Source: Zeimonas sp964538505 | Lineage (GTDB): Bacteria; Pseudomonadota; Gammaproteobacteria; Burkholderiales; Burkholderiaceae_E | NCBI GenBank assembly: GCA_964538505.1 | Contig: CAZIDY010000002.1 | Location: forward strand, 62,001 to 126,000 | Length of the DNA stretch: 64,000 bases | Direction: 5' to 3' | Part shown: positions 24,579 through 33,141 of the stretch, piece after piece | Layout: each line of letters opens with the position of its first letter | Numbering within the stretch: the stretch's first letter is position 1 | The notes under the pieces: generated by a model | Database searches by the model: none | Told to the model about the DNA's origin: nothing | The model's input: only the letters and a program-made list of their open reading frames with translations | Made by a program: the position numbers and the translations under genes

Positions 24579-25391
24579 CTACGGCATGCGGACGACGATC
24601 GGCACGTCGGCCTCGCGCAGCAGCCCTGCGGTGACGCTGCCCAGCACCGCCGCCTGCAGTCCGGCGCGTCCGCGCGTGGCCATGACGATCAGGATGTCGC
24701 GCCGGTCGTCGATGAAGCGCGCCATCGCGTCGGCCGGGTCGCCGCGCAACACCTCCCAGTTCGCCTCGACGCCGTAGCGCTTGCCGAGCTCGATTGCGTG
24801 CGAGCGCACGTACGAGCTCTCGAGCGCGTCGTTCGCCGGGACCTGCGGATCGGGCCGGGCGTCGGGGGAGATGACCTGCACGACGAGCAACCGTGCCTTG
24901 AGCAGTTGCGCCCATTCGCCCGCCTGCTGCTGCATCCACTCGGAGTGACCGCTGCCGTCGATCGGCAGCATCACGGTGTTGACCTGGACGGGGTCGTGCG
25001 AGACTTTCTGCGAGCGACCTTTCGGGCGGTAGACGAGCACCGGGTCGCGTCCGGTGCGCACGACGTCGTGCGCGACACTGCCCAGAATCGCCTCGGCGAT
25101 CCCGCTGCGTCCGTGCGTGGTCATTGCCACCAGCGTTCCGGGTACCCGGCCCGCCTCCTCGAGGATCGACGCCGCGACGTTGCCGCGTCCGACGACCGTG
25201 CGCACCTCGGCTTGCAGGCCCTGTGCGAGCGACTGCAGCTGACGGGTGGCTTCGTCCTGCTCGGAGTCGCGCTCGGCGACCCGCAACAGCGTGAGCTTCG
25301 CGCCGGAGGCACGGGCGACGGTGCGCGCGTAGGGGAGAACTTCCTCCGAGAACGTCGAGCCGTCGACGGGTACCAGAATTCGCTCGTACAT
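24579..25391 (-). CDS. Tandem universal stress protein (UspA family)
   Basis: The 270-residue protein has two UspA domains. The first starts MYERILVPVDGSTFSEEVLP and ends with the ATP-binding motif THGRSGIAEAILGSVAHDV and PVLVYR. The second starts VNTVMLPIDGSGHSEW and ends TRGRAGLQAAVLGSVTAGLL plus VPIVVR. Both retain the G-x2-G-x9-G-S/T-type nucleotide loop, so ATP binding is likely. Such proteins respond to starvation and low oxygen. It is divergent from the IclR regulator with only 56 bp between starts, suggesting shared control. Confidence 0.93.
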   Translation of the reverse strand: MYERILVPVDGSTFSEEVLPYARTVARASGAKLTLLRVAERDSEQDEATRQLQSLAQGLQAEVRTVVGRGNVAASILEEAGRVPGTLVAMTTHGRSGIAEAILGSVAHDVVRTGRDPVLVYRPKGRSQKVSHDPVQVNTVMLPIDGSGHSEWMQQQAGEWAQLLKARLLVVQVISPDARPDPQVPANDALESSYVRSHAIELGKRYGVEANWEVLRGDPADAMARFIDDRRDILIVMATRGRAGLQAAVLGSVTAGLLREADVPIVVRMP

Positions 25392-25447
25392 GTTGGTCCT
25401 CTGTGCTGGGGAATGGTCCGTCCTGTTTTCTGCATAATGGCGTGGCC

Positions 25448-26269
25448 ATGAGAAATCCGCAAATCGTCTCGGCGCTTGCCGAGCCGCCCTCCGGCACGTC
25501 GCAGAAGTCCGCCGAGGTTCCCGCCGGATCGGCGATCCTGCGCGCGATCCGCGTCCTGGAGACGATCGCCGACAGCGAGGTGCCCCCCCACCTGGCCGAC
25601 CTGTGCCGCACGCTGGGCCTGCCCAAGCCGACGGTGTTCCGCATCCTCTCGACGCTCGAGTACGCCGGCCTCGTCGCGCGCGAGCCGGGCAGCAAGCGTT
25701 ACCGCTGCGGTCGTCGGCTGGCGCGGCTGTCGGGCGCGGTGCTGCTGAACTCGCCCACCTGCGCGGCACGGCGGGCGATCCTCGAGGAGCTCGTCGAGCA
25801 GACCGGAGAGACCTGCAACCTGTCGATTCCCGACGGCCATTCGGTGGTCTACCTCGACCGCGTCGAGGCCGACTGGCCGCTGCGTGTCTCGCTGTCGGCC
25901 GGCTCGTGCGTCCCGCTGTGCGCATCGGCCAGCGGCAAGCTCTTCCTCGGTGCGATGTCGCGTCGTGCGCGCGAGCGGCTGATCCGCCAGTGCCCGCTGA
26001 TCCGCCACACGCCGCAGACGCTCGACGACCCGGTGAAGCTCGAGGCCGAGATCGAGCGCGTGCAGCAGCTCGGCTACGCCACCGACAACGAGGAATACCT
26101 TCCCGGCGTGCGCTGCCTGGCGGTGCCGGTCGTCGATGCCGAGGGCCGCGTCGTCGCCGCGCTGTCGCTGGACGCGCCGGTGTCGCGGCTGAGCCTCGAA
26201 GAGGCACTGGAGTTTCTTCCGGTGATGCGCAGCGCCGCCGCCGACATGGCGAAGACGATCGACTGGTGA
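25448..26269 (+). CDS. IclR-family transcriptional regulator
   Basis: The 273-residue protein has an N-terminal winged helix (AILRAIRVLETIADSE, then PKPTVFRILSTLEYAGLVAR). An IclR effector domain follows, with SVVYLDRVE, PLCASASGKLFLGAM and LAVPVVDAEGRVVAALSLDAP. The ATG at 25448 is used; an upstream in-frame start adds an unrelated stretch. It is divergent from the usp gene and 4 bp ahead of ackA, so it likely controls acetate kinase or related overflow metabolism. The effector is unknown. CATAAT at 25432-25437 is a possible -10 box. Confidence 0.93.
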   Translation: MRNPQIVSALAEPPSGTSQKSAEVPAGSAILRAIRVLETIADSEVPPHLADLCRTLGLPKPTVFRILSTLEYAGLVAREPGSKRYRCGRRLARLSGAVLLNSPTCAARRAILEELVEQTGETCNLSIPDGHSVVYLDRVEADWPLRVSLSAGSCVPLCASASGKLFLGAMSRRARERLIRQCPLIRHTPQTLDDPVKLEAEIERVQQLGYATDNEEYLPGVRCLAVPVVDAEGRVVAALSLDAPVSRLSLEEALEFLPVMRSAAADMAKTIDW

Positions 26270-26273
26270 GGCA

Positions 26274-27440
26274 ATGACGATCCTTGTCCTGAACAGCGGA
26301 TCGTCGAGCATCAAGTTCGCCACCTACGAGCGCGCAGAGCGCCGAACGGAGGTCGTCGAGCGCCTGCGCGGACAGGTCTCGGGGCTTCCCGACTCGCCCG
26401 TCCTGTCGTGGCGTGCCGCCGACGGTTCGCGCGACGAGCGCCCGTTGCCCTCGGGCACCGACGCGCGCGGCGCACTCGAGGCGGTGCTGCAGCGAATCGG
26501 CGACGCCAGCGCACACGGCGTCATCGACGCGATCGGGCATCGCATCGCGCACGGCGGCCAGGCACTGGTGCAACCGGTGCGCATCGATGCGAAGGTACTC
26601 GGGCTGATCGAGTCGCTCACGCCACTCGCGCCGCTGCACCAGGGATTCGGCATCGCCGGCGTGCGCGCGATGCAGTCGCTCGCGCCGCATGCGCTTCAGG
26701 TCGCGTGTTTCGACACGTCGTTTCATTCGACGCAGCCCACGCTGCACACGACGATGCCGCTGCCGGCGTCGTGGCGTGAACGCGGCGCACGACGCTACGG
26801 CTTCCACGGGCTGTCCTTCGAGTCGATCGTCCAGCAGCTGCCGTCGCTGCTCGGGCCGGCCGCCGACGCGCGCGTCATCGTCGCGCACCTGGGCAGCGGA
26901 GCGAGCGTGTGCGGAATGCGCGAGCGCCGTTCGGTGCGCACGTCGATGGGGCTGAGCACGCTCGACGGACTGGTGATGAGCACGCGTCCGGGCGCACTCG
27001 ACCCCGGCGTCGTGCTCTACCTGCAGCAGCAGTTGCATGTCGACGTCGACGAAGTCAGCCGTGCGCTGCACCGCGATTCCGGTCTGCTCGGCTTGTCGGG
27101 CCTCTCGGGCGACATGCGCGTGCTCGAAGCGAGCGACGATCCGCGCGCAGCCTTCGCCATCGCGATGTTCTGCCAGCGCGCCGCGCAGGAGATCGCCGCG
27201 ACCGCCGTCGCCATCGGCGGCTGCGACGCGATCGTCTTCACCGCCGGCGTCGGCGAGAACAGCGAACGCGCGCGCCGCGAGATCGTCGCGCTGCTCGGCT
27301 GGATGGGCGTGCGCATCGATGCCGCGCTGAACCGCGCGCACGGCCCGCGCGTGCACGCGCAGGATTCGTCCGTGAGCGTCTGGGTCGTGCCGACCGACGA
27401 AGAGCAGGTGATCGCGCGGCACGTGGCGGGAATGCTGTAG
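26274..27440 (+). CDS. ackA: Acetate/propionate kinase
   Basis: The 388-residue ASKHA-fold kinase has ILVLNSGSSSIKF at the N-terminus, GHRIAHGG, CFDTSFHSTQP, RYGFHGLSFESI, HLGSGASVCGM and the C-terminal IVFTAGVGENS. It interconverts acyl phosphate plus ADP with acid plus ATP. No phosphotransacetylase lies next to it. It is co-directional with the IclR gene, 4 bp apart. The second foldback locus starts 21 bp after its stop. Confidence 0.95.
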   Translation: MTILVLNSGSSSIKFATYERAERRTEVVERLRGQVSGLPDSPVLSWRAADGSRDERPLPSGTDARGALEAVLQRIGDASAHGVIDAIGHRIAHGGQALVQPVRIDAKVLGLIESLTPLAPLHQGFGIAGVRAMQSLAPHALQVACFDTSFHSTQPTLHTTMPLPASWRERGARRYGFHGLSFESIVQQLPSLLGPAADARVIVAHLGSGASVCGMRERRSVRTSMGLSTLDGLVMSTRPGALDPGVVLYLQQQLHVDVDEVSRALHRDSGLLGLSGLSGDMRVLEASDDPRAAFAIAMFCQRAAQEIAATAVAIGGCDAIVFTAGVGENSERARREIVALLGWMGVRIDAALNRAHGPRVHAQDSSVSVWVVPTDEEQVIARHVAGML

Positions 27441-27461
27441 CACGCACAAAACGTTGGCGCG

Positions 27462-27859
27462 TGCAAAGACGCGGTCCGTCTGACGGGCGCGCCCGGGCAG
27501 CGCATCGCGCTGCGGCCGGCCGTGCGCTCAGACGGGGCGCTGCGCGGTGAGGGCTGCGGCAGGCTCGGCTCACGCTGCGGCGGTCGGTGCTTCGCACCGA
27601 CTGCCCTGCGCTGCTCGCCTCGGGGTCGTGCGGCCGAACTCGCTGCGCGCGCTTCGCGCGCTCCGCTCAGACAGGCGGCCGCAAGTCAGATTTTACGAAG
27701 CGCGCTACGCGCGCCGACCCCGAGACTGCGCTGCTCGGCGCCGCAGAGATCACCGAGTCTGCCGCAGCCCGCACCGCGCAGCGCCCCGTCTGGGCGCACG
27801 GCCGGCCGCAGCGAGATGCCCCGCCCGTGCGCGCCCGTCAGACGGACCGCGTCTTTGCA
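27462..27859. repeat. Giant foldback element 2A: 105-bp arms around a structured core
   Basis: Arms 27462-27566 and 27755-27859 are reverse complements over 105 bp with a handful of mismatches. The 188-nt core (27567-27754) contains stems with ttc loops (gtcggtgc/gcaccgac and gcgcgc/gcgcgc). It also has nested inverted repeats ctcggggtcg (27619-27628) / cgaccccgag (27715-27724) and tgcggccg/cggccgca. It lies 21 bp after ackA. The core is near-identical to that of 2B but inverted. The spacer 27860-28004 between the two elements holds no gene, only a small gcacg/cgtgc hairpin. Confidence 0.88.
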
Positions 27860-28004
27860 GGAGACGTCGAGGTGTGCGTAATGAACGTCCCGCGGCGCGC
27901 GAGCGTCCGTGCGCACGCGGATGTCTACGCTCCTGCGAATACCCTGCGTACGAATGCCGATGCACGCGATCGTGCGTGCTCGGCACACCACCAACGTTGC
28001 TCGA

Positions 28005-28368
28005 GCGGCAGGTGGCCGCGGGTCGGGTCGGTCGGTGCGCGCCTTGCGGTTGGCACGCCTGCGCCGGGCGCGACAAGGGCTGCGCTGGGCTCGGCGATCT
28101 CTGCGGCGCCGAGCAGCGCAGCCTCGGGGTCGGCGCGCGTAGCGCGCTTCGTAAAATCTGACTTGCGGCCGCCTGTCTGAGCGGAGCGCGCGTAGCGCGC
28201 GCAGCGAGTTCGGCCGCACGACCCCGAGGCGAGCAGCGCAGGGAAGTCGGTGCGAAGCACCGACCGTCGTAGCGTGAGCCGAGCCCAGCGCAGCCCTTGT
28301 CGCGCCCGGCGCAGGCGTGCCAACCGCAAGGCGCGCACCGACCGACCCGACCCGCGGCCACCTGCCGC
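28005..28368. repeat. Giant foldback element 2B: 91-bp arms, same core as 2A inverted
   Basis: Arms 28005-28095 and 28278-28368 are reverse complements over 91 bp; the 60-bp segment checked base by base is perfect. They are unrelated to the arms of 2A or of the 16-kb locus. The 182-nt core (28096-28277) matches the reverse complement of the 2A core at all but a few positions; one ttc loop becomes tac. The element ends 13 bp from the fahA stop. As at 16 kb, it sits between 3' gene ends. Confidence 0.88.
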
Positions 28369-28381
28369 GAACGCGCCGACT

Positions 28382-29707
28382 TCAGATCGCCGGCAGCACC
28401 GTGCCGCGGCACTCCCCGAATCCGATGCGCGCAAACCCCGCCCGCTCGCACCACCCCCGCAGGATCACCGTGTCGCCGTCCTCGAGGAAGCTGCGCGTCT
28501 CGCCGCCGGCGAGCGGGAGCGGCCGCTTGCCGCCCTGCGACAGCTCGAGCAGCGAGCCGCCTTCGCCGTCGTTCGCACCCGACTGCGTGCCGCTGCCGAA
28601 GAGGTCGCCGGGCTGCAGGTTGCAGCCGCCGATCGTGTGGTGCGCCACCATCTGCGCGACGCTCCAGTAGGCGTCGCGGAAGTTCGAGCGCGACAGACGC
28701 GCGGGGCCGCTTGCCGATGCACGCATCGATTCGGTTTCGAGCCACACCTCGAGCTGCAGGTCGATCGCGCCGCGCCGTCGGTTGTCGTCGCTTGCGAGAT
28801 AGGGCAGTGGCTGCGGATCGTCGGCGCTGCGCGCCCATTCGACGCGATAGGGCGCAAGCGCATCGAGCGTGACGATCCAGGGCGAGATCGTCGTCGCGAA
28901 GTTCTTCGCGAGGAAGGGGCCGAGCGGCTGGTATTCCCAGGCCTGCACGTCGCGCGCCGACCAGTCGTTGAGCAGGCACAGCCCGAACACGTGCGCTTCG
29001 GCGTCGTCGATCGCGATCGGTGCGCCGAGCGCGTTGCCGGTGCCGATCCAGACGCCGACCTCGAGCTCGTAGTCGAGGCGGCGCGACGCGGTGACGAAAG
29101 GCTCTTCGGCGCCCTGCGGGCGCACCTGCCCGCGTGGGCGGCGAAAGCGCTGCGGGCCGGCCTCGATCGACGAGGCACGGCCGTGATAGCCGATCGGGAC
29201 CCATTTATAGTTCGGCAGCAGCGGCTGGTCGGGGCGGAACTGGCGACCGACGTTGGTTGCGTGATGCACCGACGCGTAGAAGTCGGTGTAGTCGCCGATC
29301 CGCGCCGGAACACGGTACTCGGCCTGCGCCTGGGGAACGAGCCAGCGCGCCACGTCGGTGGCCTGCGGTGCGTCGGCGCGCAGCAGCCGCGAGAGCGCCA
29401 GGCGCAGGGCTTTCGCTGCCTGTGGCCCGAGTGCCATCAGCTCGTTCAGGGTTTCGCCGCGCGCGCGTTCGGCGGCGATTGCTGCGTCGCCGTCGAGCAG
29501 GCCCGATGCGGCCGCAGCGGCGAGGTCGACGACCTGATCACCGATCGCGACACCGCCGCGCCAGCCTTCGCCGCTGTCGCGGCGGCGGAACACCGCGAAG
29601 GGCAGGTTCTGGATCGGGAAGTCTGCGTTCGGCTCATGCGCCGACGCTACCGAGCTGCGCAGCGTCGGGTCGTGGGTCTCGTCGAGCGTCACGTCGATCT
29701 TCGTCAT
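28382..29707 (-). CDS. fahA: Fumarylacetoacetase
   Basis: The 441-residue protein starts MTKIDVTLDETHDPTLRSSV. It has the FAH catalytic core: DYTDFYASVHHATNVGRQFR, NYKWVPIGYHGRASS, LDYELEVGVWIGTGN, LLNDWSARDVQAWEYQPLGP and GDLFGSGTQSG. Asp and Glu metal ligands are in place. It cleaves fumarylacetoacetate to fumarate and acetoacetate, the last step of tyrosine/homogentisate degradation. It lies 17 bp after hmgA on the same strand. The maleylacetoacetate isomerase gene is not in the window. Confidence 0.97.
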   Translation of the reverse strand: MTKIDVTLDETHDPTLRSSVASAHEPNADFPIQNLPFAVFRRRDSGEGWRGGVAIGDQVVDLAAAAASGLLDGDAAIAAERARGETLNELMALGPQAAKALRLALSRLLRADAPQATDVARWLVPQAQAEYRVPARIGDYTDFYASVHHATNVGRQFRPDQPLLPNYKWVPIGYHGRASSIEAGPQRFRRPRGQVRPQGAEEPFVTASRRLDYELEVGVWIGTGNALGAPIAIDDAEAHVFGLCLLNDWSARDVQAWEYQPLGPFLAKNFATTISPWIVTLDALAPYRVEWARSADDPQPLPYLASDDNRRRGAIDLQLEVWLETESMRASASGPARLSRSNFRDAYWSVAQMVAHHTIGGCNLQPGDLFGSGTQSGANDGEGGSLLELSQGGKRPLPLAGGETRSFLEDGDTVILRGWCERAGFARIGFGECRGTVLPAI

Positions 29708-29724
29708 CGCTGCATCCGCCCGCG

Positions 29725-31101
29725 TCAGCGGCGGCCGTCGAAGTGTTTCTTCAAACCGCTCCAGCAGTCGAAGTAGTCGCGCTGGCGCTGCGGCGAGTCG
29801 AGCGCCTGCTGCGTCGGGCGGATCGGCAGCCGGGTCTCGAACATGAAAGCCATCGTGTCGCGGATGTAGTTCGGCTTCGTCGTGTCGGCGTTGGTTGCCT
29901 TCTCGAAGGCTTCCGCGTCGGGGCCGTGCGCGGTCATGCAGTTGTGCAGGCTCGCGCCGCCGGGCACGAAGCCCTGCTCCTTCGCGTCGTAGGCGCCGTG
30001 CAGCAGTCCCATGAATTCGCTGGCGATGTTGCGATGGAACCAGGGCGGCCGGAAGGTGTCCTCCATCGCGAGAATGCGCGGCGGGAAGATCACGAAGTCG
30101 ATTGCGTCGACTCCCGGCGTGTCGGACTGCGACTGCAGCACGAGGAAGATCGACGGATCGGGATGGTCGTAGCTGATCGAGCCGATCGTGTTGAAGCGGC
30201 GCAGGTCGTACTTGTAGGGCACGCAGTTGCCATGCCAGGCGACGACGTCGAGCGGCGAATGGTCGATCGGCGCCGACCACAGATGACCGAGGAATTTGGC
30301 GACGATCTCGAAGTCGCCATCGACGTCTTCGTACGCGGCTACCGGCGACAGGAAGTCGCGCGGGTTGGCCAGGCCATTCGAGCCGATCGGGCCGAGATCC
30401 GGAAGCCGGAATGGTGCGCCGAAGTTCTCGCAGACGTAGCCGCGCACGGCATCGAGCGTGCCGCCGGCCGATCTGAGGTCGGGCAGGTCTACGGCGAAGC
30501 GCACGCCGCGCGGAATGACGGCGATCTCCTGCGGCTCGACGTCGAGCACGCCGAGCTCGGTGCGCAGGCGAAGCCGCCCGAGCTGCGGCACGATCAGCAG
30601 TTCACCATCGGCGTCGTAGAAGAAGCGATCCTTCATCGATGCGTTGGCGCAGTAGATGTGGATCGCGCAGCCGCCCATCGAAGCCGGGTCGCCGTGTCCG
30701 GCCATCGTGAACAGGCCCTGCACGAAGTCGACCGGGACGCCGGGCTCGGGCAGCGGCAGCGGATCCCAGCGCAGCTGGATCGGGGGCGTCTCGATGTCGC
30801 CGAAGGCGCTGACGATCGCCCGGTCATCGATCCGGCGGAAGGCGCCGTGCGTGGCGCCCGGGCGGATCCGGTACAGCCAGGTGCGCCGATTCGCGCCGCG
30901 TGGCGCGGTGAACGCGCTGCCCGAGAGCTGCTCGGCATACAACCCGTAGGGGCAGCGCTGCGGCGAGTTGCGCCCGACCGGCAGCGCGCCCGGCAGCGCT
31001 TCGGTGGCGAACTCGTTGCCGAAACCGCTGTCGTATTGCGGCACCTGGCCGGAGATCGGCTTGCCTTCGGCGTCGTGCATGACCGGTTCCATCCTGCCCA
31101 T
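29725..31101 (-). CDS. hmgA: Homogentisate 1,2-dioxygenase
   Basis: The 458-residue cupin-fold dioxygenase has QYDSGFGNEFATEALPGALP at the N-terminus and the iron-ligand region PPWFHRNIASEFMGLLHG with GGASLHNCMTAHGPD. An excellent GGAGG ribosome-binding site precedes ATG 31101. It opens the ring of homogentisate to maleylacetoacetate. It is followed by fahA in one operon and is divergent from a LysR regulator across a 152-bp control region. Confidence 0.97.
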   Translation of the reverse strand: MGRMEPVMHDAEGKPISGQVPQYDSGFGNEFATEALPGALPVGRNSPQRCPYGLYAEQLSGSAFTAPRGANRRTWLYRIRPGATHGAFRRIDDRAIVSAFGDIETPPIQLRWDPLPLPEPGVPVDFVQGLFTMAGHGDPASMGGCAIHIYCANASMKDRFFYDADGELLIVPQLGRLRLRTELGVLDVEPQEIAVIPRGVRFAVDLPDLRSAGGTLDAVRGYVCENFGAPFRLPDLGPIGSNGLANPRDFLSPVAAYEDVDGDFEIVAKFLGHLWSAPIDHSPLDVVAWHGNCVPYKYDLRRFNTIGSISYDHPDPSIFLVLQSQSDTPGVDAIDFVIFPPRILAMEDTFRPPWFHRNIASEFMGLLHGAYDAKEQGFVPGGASLHNCMTAHGPDAEAFEKATNADTTKPNYIRDTMAFMFETRLPIRPTQQALDSPQRQRDYFDCWSGLKKHFDGRR

Positions 31102-31205
31102 GTCAGCTCCTCCTCGCTTCGTGACGATGCTAGCAGCGCCTCGAGCGGACACGAGCCTTGCCCGTGTCGGCCGAGACGGTCGAAAGCGTCATTGGACAGC
31201 CGGTG

Positions 31206-31238
31206 TTCACATAAGTGAAGATTGACATTCGAATCAAT
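31206..31238. promoter_or_regulatory. Two operator-like palindromes between hmgA and the LysR gene
   Basis: TTCAC-ATAA-GTGAA (31206-31219) and ATTGA-N8-TCAAT (31221-31238) lie side by side in an AT-rich island just upstream of the LysR GTG start. The second fits the T-N11-A dyad bound by LysR-type regulators. Their place in the divergent hmgA/lysR region suggests autoregulation plus control of hmgA-fahA. This is a sequence-only prediction. Confidence 0.55.
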
Positions 31239-31253
31239 TAACAAGCATCGATT

Positions 31254-32282
31254 GTGAATCTGTCGACGCGCCAGCTGCGCGCCTTCGTCGAGGTGGCCCG
31301 GCACGCGAGCTTCACGCGGGCCGCCGAGCGCATCCACGTGACGCAGGCCGGCCTGAGCGCGATGATCCGCGAGCTCGAGAAGCAGATCGGCACGCGGCTC
31401 TTCGAGCGCACGACGCGATCGGTGACGCCGACCGCGGCCGGTCGCGCGTTGCTGCCCAGCGCCGTGCAGGTGCTCGCCGAGCTCGAGCGCGCGCAGGAGC
31501 GCGTTGCGCGCATCGGCACCGAATCGCAGGCGCGGGTACGCGTCGCCGTCACTTCGCTGATCGCCGCGCACGTGCTCCCGCCGGTGATCGCCGCCCTGCG
31601 CGCGTCGCATCCGGCGGTGTCGCTCGACATCGTCGATGCGGGTCCGTCGGAGATGTCGCGAATGGTCGAGCGCGACGAGGTCGACTTTGCGCTCGGTGCC
31701 TTCCTGCGTCCGGCCGCAGGCATCGAGCGCGTGCCGGTGTTCCGTTTCGGACTCGTACTGGCGAGATCGCGGGCATCGCCACCAGATACGTCGCGCGCCG
31801 CGGCCCACAAGGCCACCGGGTCGGCCACCAGGCCGGCTATCCACGGGGCCAGCCACACCAGCTGGCGGCGGCTGCGCCGCGAGCCGTTGATCGGGCTCGC
31901 GGCCGACAACCTGCTGCAGCAGCGGATCGATGCTCTGCTCGCGCGACATGCGGATGATCCGGGCATCGTTGCGCGCTTCAACACGCTGGAGATGGTGATC
32001 GCGATGGCGGCGGCCGGGATCGGTTCCGCGGTCGTGCCGTCGTTCACGCGCTCGGCGTGCGCACGGCAGGGACTCGAAGTGCTCGAGCTGCGCGCGCCGG
32101 CGGCCGAGCTCGAGTTCTACCGGATCAGCCGCAGCGGCGCGACGATCGCGCCGCCCGGCGAGGTCGTGCTCGATCGGATCCGCGAAGCGGTCGACGCGGC
32201 GGCCCGTCGTGCGGACGGTGGACGGGCGGACGATCGTGGGGCGGGCGATCGTCCTGCGGACGGCCGTCGTGCGCCGCGCTGA
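31254..32282 (+). CDS. LysR-family regulator, probably of hmgA-fahA
   Basis: The protein starts at a GTG with the LTTR winged helix LSTRQLRAFVEVARHASFTR and VTQAGLSAMIRELEKQIG. An effector-binding domain follows (FNTLEMVIAMAAAGIGSAVVP). At 342 residues it is longer than the usual 300 or so. A Pro/Thr/His-rich stretch of about 29 residues (SPPDTSRAAAHKATGS onward, near residues 178-207) interrupts the effector domain. The last 20-odd residues are an Arg/Gly/Asp tail coded by imperfect short repeats. DNA binding should be intact; effector sensing may be altered. The link to homogentisate genes is from divergence only. Confidence 0.85.
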   Translation: MNLSTRQLRAFVEVARHASFTRAAERIHVTQAGLSAMIRELEKQIGTRLFERTTRSVTPTAAGRALLPSAVQVLAELERAQERVARIGTESQARVRVAVTSLIAAHVLPPVIAALRASHPAVSLDIVDAGPSEMSRMVERDEVDFALGAFLRPAAGIERVPVFRFGLVLARSRASPPDTSRAAAHKATGSATRPAIHGASHTSWRRLRREPLIGLAADNLLQQRIDALLARHADDPGIVARFNTLEMVIAMAAAGIGSAVVPSFTRSACARQGLEVLELRAPAAELEFYRISRSGATIAPPGEVVLDRIREAVDAAARRADGGRADDRGAGDRPADGRRAPR

Positions 32283-32289
32283 GCCCGCT

Positions 32290-33141
32290 TCAGCGGAACA
32301 CGACCGTCTTGTGTCCGTTGAGCACGATGCGCCGCTCGGCGTGCCACTTGACGGCGCGCGCGAGCACGACGTTCTCGACGTCGCGCCCGAGTGCGGTGAG
32401 CGTGGCGACGTCCATCGAGTGATCGACGCGCGCGACATCCTGCTCGATGATCGGACCTTCGTCGAGCGCGCCGGTGACGTAGTGCGCGGTGGCGCCGATC
32501 AGCTTTACACCACGGTCGTGCGCCTGGCGGTACGGGCGCGCGCCCTTGAAGCTGGGCAGGAACGAGTGGTGGATGTTGATCGCGCGCCCCTCGAGCCGCC
32601 GGCAAAGGTCATCGGACAGGATCTGCATGTAGCGCGCGAGCACCACGAGTTCGATATCCTCGGCGTCGACGATCTCCATCAGTCGCTCCTCGGCGCGCTC
32701 CTTCGTCGCTGCCGTCACCGGAATGTGGTGGAACGCGATGTCGTAGGACGCGGCGAGCTGGTAGAAGTCGCGGTGGTTCGACACCACCGCGCGGATGTCG
32801 ATCGGCAGCAGCCCCGAGCGATGCCGGAACAGCAGGTCGTTCAGGCAATGACCGAGCCTGGAGACGAGGATCAGCGTCGGCGACGGACGCGCTGCATCGA
32901 AGAAGCGCCACCGCATCGAGAAACGCTCGGCCACCGGCGTGAAGGCCTGCGACAGCGATTCGGGCGATGCATCGGCACCCGCCTCGAAATGCGTGCGCAT
33001 GAAGAAAAGGCCGGTATCCCGGTCGTCGTACTGCGCGGCCTCGATGATGTTGCCGCCGTGCTCGAGCAGGAAGCCCGACACCGCATGCACGATGCCGGGT
33101 CGATCGGGGCACGAGAGCGTCAGGATGAAACCGTCGGTCAT
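32290..33141 (-). CDS. purU: Formyltetrahydrofolate deformylase
   Basis: The 283-residue enzyme has an N-terminal ACT domain (FILTLSCPDRPGIVHAVSGF). A formyl-hydrolase domain follows with VSRLGHCLNDLLFR, VVSNHRD, VLARYMQIL, INIHHSFLPSFKGARPY and GATAHYVTGALDEGPIIEQ, including the catalytic N-H-D set. It hydrolyses 10-formyl-THF to THF plus formate, balancing one-carbon pools. ATG 33141 is preferred to a GTG four codons earlier. TATACT on the minus strand near 33185-33190 could be its -10 box. Its stop lies 7 bp from the convergent LysR stop. Confidence 0.96.
   Translation of the reverse strand: MTDGFILTLSCPDRPGIVHAVSGFLLEHGGNIIEAAQYDDRDTGLFFMRTHFEAGADASPESLSQAFTPVAERFSMRWRFFDAARPSPTLILVSRLGHCLNDLLFRHRSGLLPIDIRAVVSNHRDFYQLAASYDIAFHHIPVTAATKERAEERLMEIVDAEDIELVVLARYMQILSDDLCRRLEGRAINIHHSFLPSFKGARPYRQAHDRGVKLIGATAHYVTGALDEGPIIEQDVARVDHSMDVATLTALGRDVENVVLARAVKWHAERRIVLNGHKTVVFR

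Noticed and set aside
24579..27449. 956-aa open frame on the minus strand
   Set aside because: Only its last 270 residues (universal stress protein from ATG 25391) are real; the rest is a shadow of the IclR and ackA genes on the plus strand.
27547..28219. Several overlapping 170-200 aa frames in the 28-kb hairpins
   Set aside because: The same low-complexity peptides appear on both strands because of the inverted cores; explained by structure, not coding.
27462..28368. CRISPR array, integron attC array or retron at the foldback loci
   Set aside because: No short regularly spaced direct repeats, no cas genes, no integrase, no reverse transcriptase, and no cassette open frames.
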